A DNA stretch of 6,156 nt from Chloroflexota bacterium (GTDB lineage: Bacteria; Chloroflexota; Limnocylindria; Limnocylindrales; CSP1-4). The stretch spans positions 1 through 6,156 of the forward strand of contig JACDBP010000069.1 of NCBI GenBank assembly GCA_013694835.1. The letters run 5' to 3'. The translations under genes and the position numbers were made by a program. Below the pieces are notes generated by a model. That model searched no databases. It was given only the letters and a program-made list of their open reading frames with translations, and had not been told where the DNA came from. Of the stretch, positions 1-5,622 are shown one piece after another; position 1 is the first letter of the stretch, and every line of letters starts with the position of its first letter.

Positions 1-297
1 TCGGGCGAGCCGACGCCCTCGCCGGAACCGACGCGCACGCCCAAGCCGACCCGGACGCCACGGCCGACCGTCGAACCGACGCCGACGCCGACGCCGGAGC
101 CGACCCCGGCACGCTGCACCGTGCCGACACTCGTCGGGACAAGGAGCGACCGAGCGCAGCGGAAGCTCACGCGGGCGGGCTTCGGCGACAACGCGCTGAT
201 CAACGAGGGACCGGCTGAGAACTACACCATCGGCTCGCAGAGTCCGGGCGCGGGTGCGAGCGCGTTGTGCAGCTCCAAGGTCACCATCCGGCCCTGA
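1..297 (+). CDS. C-terminal part of a Pro/Thr-rich protein ending in a PASTA-like domain (5' end outside window)
   Basis: The frame is open from the first base and ends at a TGA (295-297), giving 98 residues with no start in view. Residues 1-37 are a low-complexity linker of PTP, PEP and PTRTP units, typical of an extended extracellular spacer. Residues 39-98 resemble one PASTA repeat: a VPTLVG start, a helix with an alanine and leucine pattern (RAQRKLTRAGF), then a YTIGSQSPGAG segment and a final beta strand, KVTIRP. Cysteines at residues 39 and 90 bracket the domain and could form a disulfide, which fits an exported location. PASTA domains are best known from Ser/Thr kinases and penicillin-binding proteins, where they bind muropeptides, but single cysteine-flanked copies also end other surface or pilus-type proteins. 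The N-terminal identity cannot be told from here. The domain call is fairly secure; the function is unknown. Confidence 0.8.
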   Translation, partial: SGEPTPSPEPTRTPKPTRTPRPTVEPTPTPTPEPTPARCTVPTLVGTRSDRAQRKLTRAGFGDNALINEGPAENYTIGSQSPGAGASALCSSKVTIRP

Positions 298-429
298 CGG
301 GCCCCCCGTCTCCGCCTGTAACAACCGTGCAAGATGGCCTGTCCGCCTGCGCGCGACAGCTGTGACCGCTCCGCAGGTACACGTATCGGTGTCCAGCGCG
401 CGCCGCGACGCCATAACCCATGCCACCCG

Positions 430-435
430 AAGGGG
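430..435 (+). promoter_or_regulatory. Ribosome binding site deciding the hemerythrin start
   Basis: The motif AAGGGG lies 7 bases upstream of GTG 443. It abuts the in-frame ATG at 437, with one base between, which is too close to serve that codon. This spacing favours GTG 443 as the real start. Confidence 0.6.
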
Positions 436-442
436 AATGCCT

Positions 443-913
443 GTGAACGCCATCCAGCTGCTGACCGAGGACCACCGGAAGGTCAAGAAGCTCCTCGATG
501 AGCTGGAGTCCACGACGGAGCGCGGCGTGAAGACTCGCACGGAGCTCTTCGCCACCATCAAGACCGAGCTGACCGTCCACGAGATCATCGAGGAGGAGAT
601 CTTCTACCCGGCCCTGAAGCAGCATCCGAAGGCCAAGGACATCGTGCTCGAGGCCTACGAAGAGCACCATGTGGTCGACACCCTCATGGGCGAGCTCAGC
701 GCGCTCCCGGTCGACGACGAGACCTGGGGCGCGAAGGCGAAGGTCATGAAAGAGAATATCGAGCACCATGTGGAAGAGGAAGAGGGCGAGATGTTCCCCA
801 AGGCTCGCCAGGTCTTCGACGACGCGGAGCTTCGGCAGCTGGGCGAAGTGATGGCTGCCCGCAAGGAGCAGGCGATGAACGAGATGGCGCAGGCACCCTC
901 GGCCCAGCGATAG
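443..913 (+). CDS. Hemerythrin HHE cation-binding domain protein
   Basis: The protein is 156 residues, starting at GTG 443 because an AAGGGG site sits 7 bases upstream. ATG 437 (MPVNAI) and an open frame back to 254 are possible but lack a usable ribosome site. The four-helix hemerythrin pattern is visible: His11 in TEDH, HEIIE (His46, Glu50), EEHHVVD (His75/76) and EHHVEEE (His109, Glu113). These are the expected ligands of a non-haem di-iron centre. There is no signal peptide or membrane segment, so it should be cytosolic. Family members bind oxygen or handle oxidative or nitrosative stress, or iron; which applies here is not shown. The C-terminal 30 residues form a charged helix and a short tail. 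Length is normal for single-domain members. A membrane-protein gene follows after 26 bases, probably co-transcribed. Confidence 0.9.
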   Translation: MNAIQLLTEDHRKVKKLLDELESTTERGVKTRTELFATIKTELTVHEIIEEEIFYPALKQHPKAKDIVLEAYEEHHVVDTLMGELSALPVDDETWGAKAKVMKENIEHHVEEEEGEMFPKARQVFDDAELRQLGEVMAARKEQAMNEMAQAPSAQR

Positions 914-928
914 TGGGTGCCGAACGTC

Positions 929-935
929 AAGGAGG
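929..935 (+). promoter_or_regulatory. Strong ribosome binding site for the small membrane protein
   Basis: AAGGAGG lies 4 bases before ATG 940. The frame is open upstream to ATG 913, which overlaps the hemerythrin stop by one base, but that codon has no comparable site, so 940 is preferred. Confidence 0.7.
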
Positions 936-939
936 AACG

Positions 940-1344
940 ATGGCTACTGACGACACTTCGACCGCCACCCGGCGGCGTAATGGCACCACGGCGGATGCCG
1001 AGACCGACGCGCGCGGCGTGGTCGGTGCGGTCACCGACGGCGCACAGGAGGCCGCCACGCGGGTGCGTTCCGCGGCCGAGACGGTGGCCGAGCGGCTGCC
1101 AGCCGCCATGGATACTGCACAGGGCGCCGTCAACGAGACGGCGCGCCAGCTCGAGGAGCTTCCCAACCAGGCGCTGATCGTCGGCACCAGCTTCTCGCTC
1201 GGACTGGGCGTGGGGATGTTCCTGACCGGCACCAATCGGCTGCTGGTCCTGATGGCTCTCGTCCCCGCGGCCGCCATGGCCGCGACGCTCGTTGGCCGTG
1301 AAGGTGGCATCGAGAACGCCGTCGACGCCGCGACGGGGGGCTGA
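940..1344 (+). CDS. Small membrane protein with amphipathic N-terminal region (ElaB/YqjD-like architecture)
   Basis: This is a 134-residue protein starting at ATG 940 after an AAGGAGG site. Residues 1-25 are polar and probably disordered, with a basic RRR at 11-13. Residues about 26-75 are rich in Ala, Glu, Arg, Val and Thr in a helical pattern (AAETVAERLPAAMDTAQ), as in apolipoprotein-like or coiled-coil segments. Two hydrophobic stretches follow, about 78-97, with small-residue packing (LGLGVGMF), and 101-118, so it is likely a two-pass membrane protein. The short C-terminus is polar. The architecture recalls ElaB/YqjD and DUF883-type stress proteins, which have a helical domain and a C-terminal membrane anchor, but I cannot claim homology. 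It sits 26 bases after the hemerythrin gene, so the two are probably one operon ending at the hairpin at 1375-1404. Confidence 0.8.
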   Translation: MATDDTSTATRRRNGTTADAETDARGVVGAVTDGAQEAATRVRSAAETVAERLPAAMDTAQGAVNETARQLEELPNQALIVGTSFSLGLGVGMFLTGTNRLLVLMALVPAAAMAATLVGREGGIENAVDAATGG

Positions 1345-1374
1345 GCCGCCGCAACTGTCGGCCCGTTACGAACA

Positions 1375-1404
1375 AGAGGCTCCGGGGCATGACCCGGAGC
1401 CTCT
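1375..1404. terminator. Hairpin terminator between convergent genes, probably bidirectional
   Basis: A perfect 12-bp stem (1375-1386 paired with 1393-1404, arm AGAGGCTCCGGG) encloses the 6-base loop GCATGA. It lies 30 bases after the membrane-protein stop and 42 bases beyond the response-regulator stop on the other strand. The following sequence is only modestly T-rich: CTTCAT on plus, TGTTCGT on minus. Position and stem strength support a shared Rho-independent terminator; the weak T tract leaves some doubt. Confidence 0.75.
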
Positions 1405-1446
1405 CTTCATGTCTCCGACGGCCTCTACCGGACCGAGGTAATGGTC

Positions 1447-2235
1447 TCAGGACTCCGCGGTGGAGCCTTCGACCGGCGAGACGCCGGTGGGCTCATCGAC
1501 ATCGGCTGCGAGCTCGGCCGGCGGTGGGGACGGTTCCCCCAGGTTCCCCTCGGTGTCGAGCACGTAGCCGATGCCCTGGAACGTCTTGATCGGCCCGGGC
1601 TCGCCGGGCGCCGCGCCGAGCTTCCGTCGCACGCGGGAGATCCAGACCCGCAGGTACTGCAGATCGTCGCGGTACTCGGGTCCCCAGACCTTGGTGAGGA
1701 GTTCCGTGTGCAGGACGACCTTGCCGGCGTGCGCAGCGAGGTGCTGCAGCAGCAGCCACTCGGTCCGCGACAGCGAGACGAGCGTGCCGCCCTTGGTGAG
1801 GAGGCGCCGCTCCAGGTCGATCTCGATGTCACCGAACGCGACGATCCCGGCACCGGGCGCGACGCCGCTGGCGCGGCGGAGGACGGCGCGAACGCGCGCC
1901 GCCAGCTCGTCTGGGTGGAATGGCTTCGCGATGTAGTCGTCCGCGCCGAGGTCGAGCCCCTTCGCCTTGTCGCTCGTGGAGCCCTTCGCGGTGAGCAGGA
2001 TGACCGGCACCGGGCGCCACTCGCGAAGTTGACGCATCACCTCGATGCCGTCGAGGTCGGGCATCACGATGTCCAGCAGAACGATATCGGGACGGATCTC
2101 CTCGGCCTTCTTGAGTGCCATCTCGCCGCTCGAGGCCGTCACGACACGAAAGCCCTCGTCGTGCAGCGTCAACGCCACGAGCTTGGTGATCCCGGGCTCG
2201 TCGTCGGCGACAAGCACGAGAGGCTGGCTGTTCAC
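1447..2235 (-). CDS. OmpR/PhoB-family response regulator, KdpE-like
   Basis: The protein is 262 residues from a GTG start at 2235, with GAGGTG (2246-2241) 5 bases upstream. The frame stays open to 2628, but the family N-terminus begins at this GTG. Residues 5-122 are a receiver domain with the acidic pocket Asp11/Asp12, phospho-acceptor Asp55 (LLDIVMPD), Thr82 and Lys104 (KPF), all intact. Residues about 130-227 are a winged-helix DNA-binding domain with SLSRTEWLLLQHL and a recognition region containing VWGPEYRDDLQYLRVWISR, ending GIGYVLD. The GPEY...YLRV pattern is closest in my memory to KdpE, but no kdp genes are nearby, so I give no symbol. An acidic, proline-rich tail of about 35 residues (228-262) extends past the usual end. 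No histidine kinase is adjacent; the partner must lie outside the window. The regulated genes are unknown; the divergent permease is a candidate. Confidence 0.93.
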   Translation of the reverse strand: MNSQPLVLVADDEPGITKLVALTLHDEGFRVVTASSGEMALKKAEEIRPDIVLLDIVMPDLDGIEVMRQLREWRPVPVILLTAKGSTSDKAKGLDLGADDYIAKPFHPDELAARVRAVLRRASGVAPGAGIVAFGDIEIDLERRLLTKGGTLVSLSRTEWLLLQHLAAHAGKVVLHTELLTKVWGPEYRDDLQYLRVWISRVRRKLGAAPGEPGPIKTFQGIGYVLDTEGNLGEPSPPPAELAADVDEPTGVSPVEGSTAES

Positions 2236-2410
2236 ACGTTCACCTCGACCGAAAGGTCCGTCCCGGGAGCGGCGCGCCCGTCCCGAGCCCGGGGCTGAGA
2301 CCCGACTATACCGGGCGCCTCGCCGAGCCCCGCTCGCACGTGGTTTGACACGAGGCTGCAACCGAGCGTCGTGAGCATGGCCTCCCGTCGCCTCCGCATC
2401 GAACCACAAG
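2236..2410. promoter_or_regulatory. Divergent intergenic region between response regulator and permease
   Basis: These 175 bases must carry the promoters for both divergent genes. On the minus strand TATAGT (2310-2305) is a fair -10 element, 70 bases before the regulator start, but no matching -35 is visible at 17 bases. On the plus strand a perfect TTGACA (2345-2350) is present, but no good -10 follows at normal spacing. The GAGGTG at 2241-2246 (minus) is the regulator's ribosome site. The elements are suggestive only; no clear operator repeat was seen. Confidence 0.35.
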
Positions 2411-3559
2411 ATGGCCGCCATGCGCGCGGAGGCATTCCTGTGGTTCGTGCGGGGCGTCGGCCTCGCGATCGGTGTCGGCGTGGTGCTGGCGATCGGCAGC
2501 GGCCTCATCGCTGCTGGCAAGGTCCTGCTGCTGGTCTTCTTCTCGATCCTGTTGGCATCCAGCCTCGAGCCGTTCGTCGGCAGGCTGCGGAGCCGCGTGA
2601 GGCTCGGACGCGGCGCGACCATCCTCATCGTCTACGCCGGGTTCTTCGTCGCCGTCGTGGCGTTGGCGTTCGTGGTGGTGCCCGGAGCCGTCAACCAGTT
2701 CGCGGACCTCGGTCCGCGGATCGACCGCCTCCTGTCCGGCGCCCGTGACGTCGCCGCCACGCTGGAGCCGCGCGCCCTGTCCACCAGCGCGACCGCCGTC
2801 ATCGAGGAGGCGCAGCGCTTCCTGAAGCCGGGCGGCGCGCCCGATGCCGGGTCCGTCCTGGAGGCCGGCCTGACCGTGGCCGACGCCGTCATCTCGCTGA
2901 TCACGATGCTCGCCATCGTGTTCTTCTGGCTCACCGAGCATCCTCGACTCCAGCGCTATGCCCTCGCGTTCGTGCCGACCACCAAGCGTGGCGGCGCGCG
3001 CGAGGCGTGGAACGCGATCGAGGTTCGGCTCGGCTCGTGGGTCCGCGGCCAGCTGATCCTGATGGCCGTGATGGGCATCGCCACCACGATCGCCTACACC
3101 GTGCTCGGCCTCGAGTCGGCCATCCTGCTGGGTCTCATCGCGGGCATCGCGGAGGCCGTCCCGTTGGTGGGACCGCTCATCGGCGCGGTGCCGGCGCTGC
3201 TCGTCGCGGCGACCGTCGGGCCGGAGACGACGATCCTCGTGGCGATCGTCTACGTCGTCATCCAGATCGTCGAGGGCAACATCCTGGTGCCGATGGTGAT
3301 GCGCAACACGATCGGCATCTCGCCCTTCCTGGTCCTCGTCAGCATCCTCGCGGGCGCGGCACTGGGCGGCATCATCGGTGCGCTGGTGGCGGTGCCGGTG
3401 GTCGCCGCCATCGAGGTCGTGCTGGAGCGGATGCAGGACCGTGACGAGAGTGTCGCGCTGGATCCCAACAGCGCCGCGACGCCCGACAGGGAAGCCAAGA
3501 ACGCCGCCGCCGACAGCCCGGCTGACGCGCGAACCGCCCCCGGTACGTCGCTGCCCTGA
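2411..3559 (+). CDS. AI-2E family transporter (putative permease)
   Basis: The protein is 382 residues and polytopic, placed in the inner membrane. Hydrophobic segments lie near residues 13-33, 36-51, 69-92, 155-174, 214-232, 236-268, 273-286 and 303-337. A soluble stretch (about 95-150) separates the N-terminal helices from the rest, as usual for the family. Signatures include FFWLTEHPRLQ (171-181), AEAVPLVGPLIGAVPAL (247-263) and the C-terminal IVEGNILVPMVM (286-297) followed by GISPFLVLVSILAG and GALVAVPV. Family members include TqsA-type exporters and Na+/H+ antiporters, so the name does not prove autoinducer-2 transport; the substrate is unknown. Residues 340-382 are a hydrophilic, charged tail. 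ATG 2411 is the first start after an in-frame stop at 2372; ATG 2420 is an alternative. Neither has a good Shine-Dalgarno site, which is unusual beside its neighbours. Confidence 0.92.
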   Translation: MAAMRAEAFLWFVRGVGLAIGVGVVLAIGSGLIAAGKVLLLVFFSILLASSLEPFVGRLRSRVRLGRGATILIVYAGFFVAVVALAFVVVPGAVNQFADLGPRIDRLLSGARDVAATLEPRALSTSATAVIEEAQRFLKPGGAPDAGSVLEAGLTVADAVISLITMLAIVFFWLTEHPRLQRYALAFVPTTKRGGAREAWNAIEVRLGSWVRGQLILMAVMGIATTIAYTVLGLESAILLGLIAGIAEAVPLVGPLIGAVPALLVAATVGPETTILVAIVYVVIQIVEGNILVPMVMRNTIGISPFLVLVSILAGAALGGIIGALVAVPVVAAIEVVLERMQDRDESVALDPNSAATPDREAKNAAADSPADARTAPGTSLP

Positions 3560-3855
3560 GTGCTCCCAGAAGCGCTCGCCTGCTCCTCTCGGGGCTGAAC
3601 CGCTGGCTGCGAGGCGACTGCAATCCGACGACCATCGGGCCACCCCTCGCTGACAGCCACCACAGCTTAAGGTGGCACCAGCACGAGCACACGATGCGAT
3701 CTCCCTGCCGAGGCCCTGTCCCGGATCGGACGCATCATCCGAACCCGGCATCGCGCCGGATCGGGGGGACGGGAACGCCCGCCGGCAACGGTGGGCGTTC
3801 CTGATTCGACGTACCGTGAGGGAGAAATGCGCGAGCCGGCAGGGCGGGAGGACCG
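3560..3855. other. Intergenic region between permease and cupin
   Basis: I see no convincing gene in these 296 bases; frames here run out of start codons, ribosome sites or family resemblance. The region holds a short inverted repeat (3656-3661 with 3671-3676, arm GCCACC), a 12-bp hairpin at 3772-3801 described separately, and the cupin ribosome site GGGAGG (3846-3851), 4 bases before ATG 3856. Confidence 0.5.
3772..3801 (+). repeat. 12-bp inverted repeat (hairpin) upstream of the cupin gene
   Basis: Arms 3772-3783 (GGAACGCCCGCC) and 3790-3801 pair over 12 positions with one G-T wobble and a 6-base loop, GGCAAC. It ends 54 bases before the cupin start. It could terminate permease transcripts, although it is more than 200 bases past that stop and has no T tract (TGATTCG follows). 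It could also be an operator or a leader structure for the cupin. The structure is plain; the role is inference. Confidence 0.5.
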
Positions 3856-4275
3856 ATGAGCACCAGCGCCTACGACGATACGAGTGGCACCAGCGTGCGC
3901 GGTGGCCGGCCGCTGATGGAGCGTCTGATGGTCTTCAGCCTTCACGCGGAGTCGGCCGCGTTGCGCGACGAGCCGCAGTACCGCGAGGGTGATCGGACCT
4001 CGAGGATGCTGGCGAAGGACGTCGACCTGCGGGTCATGCTGACCGTGCTGCGCGCCGGTGCGGCCCTCGACGAGCAGGATGGCGAAAGCCGCGTCACCCT
4101 GCAGGTCCTCGACGGCCAAGCCGCCGTCGAGGTGGTCGGCGAGTCGGCGGAGCTGTCGCCGGGCGAGGTGGCCGTGATCGACGCCGGTAACCCTTGGCTG
4201 GTGCATGCGATCGTCGACAGCGCGTTGCTCGTGACCATCACCCTGCCACGCGAGAAGGTGGATACGGGCTCGTGA
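3856..4275 (+). CDS. Small cupin-domain protein lacking canonical metal-binding histidines
   Basis: The protein is 139 residues starting at ATG 3856, with GGGAGG 4 bases upstream. Residues about 23-55 form a conserved-looking lead (FSLHAESAAL, then a GDRTSRMLAKD segment). Residues 58-131 fit a single cupin beta barrel: LRVMLTVLRAG, VTLQVLDGQAAVEV, ELSPGEVAVIDAGNPW and SALLVTITLP. In similar small cupins as I remember them, the first motif carries a His near residue 74 and the second a His after GxP; here these positions are Gln74 and Trp114. His117 is close but off register. The protein may therefore bind no metal, or bind it differently, and act as a binding or sensor protein rather than an enzyme. 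There is no signal peptide. Its stop overlaps a GTG (GTGA) opening a further short frame. Fold assignment is good; function is unknown. Confidence 0.85.
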   Translation: MSTSAYDDTSGTSVRGGRPLMERLMVFSLHAESAALRDEPQYREGDRTSRMLAKDVDLRVMLTVLRAGAALDEQDGESRVTLQVLDGQAAVEVVGESAELSPGEVAVIDAGNPWLVHAIVDSALLVTITLPREKVDTGS

Positions 4276-4511
4276 CCGAGCCGGGCAGGTCCGACATCGG
4301 CACCGTCCCCGCGGGTCCAGGTGAGGCAGCCGCCGCGGAGGCCAGTGCTCTGACGACAGGGATCAGGTCGATCGAGGTACGGCACCCGTTGCTTGCCTTC
4401 ATCGAGCGGGGTGATACCGACGGCGCCCGTTCCAGGGCGGGCGTGACACGTCCGCCCGTGGCCGGCTCGCGGACGACGGGCCCGACCTCGGGGCAGTGGG
4501 GATCAGGCTGA
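4272..4511 (+). CDS. Possible small hypothetical protein translationally coupled to the cupin
   Basis: A GTG at 4272 overlaps the cupin stop in a GTGA arrangement, a common sign of translational coupling, and opens a frame of 79 residues ending at TGA 4509-4511. The predicted product begins TEPGRSDIGTV, is rich in Gly, Ala, Thr and Pro, and has only one segment that looks like folded protein (SIEVRHPLLAFIERGD, about residues 33-48). I recognise no family. Third-position G/C bias seems weaker than in the neighbouring genes, and a 10-bp inverted repeat lies inside the frame. It may be a real small gene, a decayed gene, or simply non-coding spacer. Confidence 0.3.
   Translation: MTEPGRSDIGTVPAGPGEAAAAEASALTTGIRSIEVRHPLLAFIERGDTDGARSRAGVTRPPVAGSRTTGPTSGQWGSG
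4435..4457. repeat. 10-bp inverted repeat between cupin and DUF72 genes
   Basis: Arms 4435-4444 (GGGCGGGCGT) and 4448-4457 (ACGTCCGCCC) pair over 10 positions with one G-T wobble and a 3-base loop, GAC. There is no T tract on either side. It could end the cupin transcript or act as a protein-binding site. It lies within the doubtful small frame at 4272-4511, which slightly weakens the case for that frame. Confidence 0.4.
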
Positions 4512-4512
4512 G

Positions 4513-4528
4513 CCGCTCCGTCGAGCGG
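4513..4528 (+). repeat. Short hairpin immediately upstream of the DUF72 start
   Basis: CCGCTC (4513-4518) and GAGCGG (4523-4528) form a 6-bp perfect stem with loop CGTC, ending 4 bases before ATG 4533. It occupies the place where a Shine-Dalgarno site would be, and none is visible. It may influence translation or be chance in GC-rich DNA. Confidence 0.35.
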
Positions 4529-4532
4529 TAGC

Positions 4533-5612
4533 ATGACCGTCGTGCCAGGGCGCAACGACGAGTGGGGCTACGGGGGACCGCATGATCCGGGATCCGCCGA
4601 CGCGGCCGCGCGGGCTGCGGCTGCGGGCGACGGCGCGAGCGATCCCATCGCCGCACCCGGGGGTGGCTGGATCCGGATCGGCACAGCCTCGTGGACGGAT
4701 CCCACGATGACGGCGGCGGGCGTCTTCTATCCAGAGGGCGCCGACTCCGCCGAGGAACGGCTGCAGTACTACGCCAGCCAGTTCCCGCTGGTGGAGGTCG
4801 ATGCGACGTACTACGCCCTTCCCCAGCGTCGGATGTCGGAGCTGTGGCGGGACCGGACCCCGCCGGACTTCACCTTCGACATCAAGGCCCACGCGCTCCT
4901 GACCGGCCAGCCGACCGAGACGAAACGGCTGCCGAAGGCGTTCCGCGACGAGCTGTCCGACGAGCTTCGGGAAAAGGCCAGGCTCTACCGCAAGGATCTC
5001 CCGCCGGAGCTCGACGAGGCGGTGTTCGCGCTCTTCCGTGACGGCCTCGAGCCGCTTCGCGAGTCAGGGCAACTGGGCTCGGTGCTGCTGCAGTACCCGC
5101 GCTGGTTCTTCCCCATCAGCGTGAACCGCGATGCGATCGTGGAGGCGCGCGACCGGCTCGGACTTCCCGTCGCGGTGGAGTTCCGCAACGGCTCGTGGTT
5201 CAACGAGAAGAACCTGGACCGGACGATGCGGTTCCTTGGCGACAACGGCATCCCGTTCGTCATGGTCGACGGCCCGCAGGGCTTCAAGTCGAGCGTGCCG
5301 GCGATCGACGCCGTGACCTCGCCCGATCTCGCCCTGGTGCGCTTCCACGGTCGCCGGAAGGAGACCTGGGAGGCGAGCGCCGTGCCCGTCGTGGAACGTT
5401 TCCGCTATCTCTACGACAGGGAGGAGCTGGAGGAATGGGTGCCGCGGATCGCGCGGGCTGCCACTTCGGCTCGTGAGACGCATGTCCTGATGAACAACTG
5501 CTACGCCAACTACGGCTCGACGAATGCGCGGGAGATCGCGAAGCTGCTGGGAGACCTCAGGTTCGGCGGTGACGAGGGCGCCTCGGCCGAGGACTCGGTG
5601 GCCGAGGTGTGA
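4533..5612 (+). CDS. DUF72 (YecE-like) TIM-barrel family protein
   Basis: The protein is 359 residues. The DUF72 core begins at about residue 47 with IRIGTASWTDP and continues with FYPEG (65-69), a YYASQFPLVEVDATYYALP block (79-97), TPPDFTFDIKAHALLTG (109-125), LGSVLLQYPRWF (181-192), VAVEFRNGSWF (213-223) and a C-terminal NNCYANYGSTNAREIAKLL (321-339). This matches the family's TIM-barrel-like fold with conserved acidic and aromatic residues. No reaction is firmly established for the family, and I propose none. Residues 1-45 are Gly/Ala/Asp-rich and outside the domain. ATG 4533 lacks a Shine-Dalgarno site and follows a short hairpin, so the true start could be downstream, but no well-placed ATG is seen. 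The last 18 residues form an acidic tail. It converges on the next gene with a 10-base gap. Confidence 0.92.
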   Translation: MTVVPGRNDEWGYGGPHDPGSADAAARAAAAGDGASDPIAAPGGGWIRIGTASWTDPTMTAAGVFYPEGADSAEERLQYYASQFPLVEVDATYYALPQRRMSELWRDRTPPDFTFDIKAHALLTGQPTETKRLPKAFRDELSDELREKARLYRKDLPPELDEAVFALFRDGLEPLRESGQLGSVLLQYPRWFFPISVNRDAIVEARDRLGLPVAVEFRNGSWFNEKNLDRTMRFLGDNGIPFVMVDGPQGFKSSVPAIDAVTSPDLALVRFHGRRKETWEASAVPVVERFRYLYDREELEEWVPRIARAATSARETHVLMNNCYANYGSTNAREIAKLLGDLRFGGDEGASAEDSVAEV

Positions 5613-5622
5613 CGGGCGCCCG
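5613..5622. repeat. Perfect 10-base palindrome filling the gap between convergent genes
   Basis: CGGGCGCCCG is its own reverse complement and exactly spans the bases between the DUF72 stop (plus) and the DUF6582-like stop (minus). As RNA it could make only a 3-bp stem, so it is not a normal terminator. A ten-base G/C palindrome is not rare in DNA of this composition. Confidence 0.5.

Noticed and set aside
1..105. CCGACG-type repeats as a tandem DNA repeat or CRISPR-like array
   Set aside because: They are explained by Pro-Thr codons in an extracellular linker, with irregular units and no spacers.
290..303. GGCCC-TGAC-GGGCC as a terminator for the PASTA gene
   Set aside because: Only a 5-bp stem overlapping the stop codon, with no T tract after it.
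362..389. GTGACC and TATCGG as a promoter for the hemerythrin operon
   Set aside because: Only 4 of 6 and 3 of 6 matches to consensus with a 16-base spacer, which is expected by chance.
254..442. N-terminal extension of the hemerythrin to 254
   Set aside because: The extra residues are Arg/Pro-rich, overlap the end of the PASTA gene, and do not belong to the HHE domain. A good ribosome site supports GTG 443.
1441..2298. A 285-codon plus-strand frame opposite the response regulator
   Set aside because: It is a shadow of the regulator. The minus strand has intact receiver and winged-helix motifs, and the plus frame has no recognisable features.
2306..3751. A 481-codon open frame antisense to the permease
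   Set aside because: The product is Asp/His/Arg-rich with no fold pattern. It mirrors the codon bias of the clear permease on the plus strand and has no ribosome site.
3667..4206. A 179-codon minus-strand frame opposite the cupin
   Set aside because: The cupin on the plus strand has a good ribosome site and fold; this antisense product is low-complexity and unrecognised.
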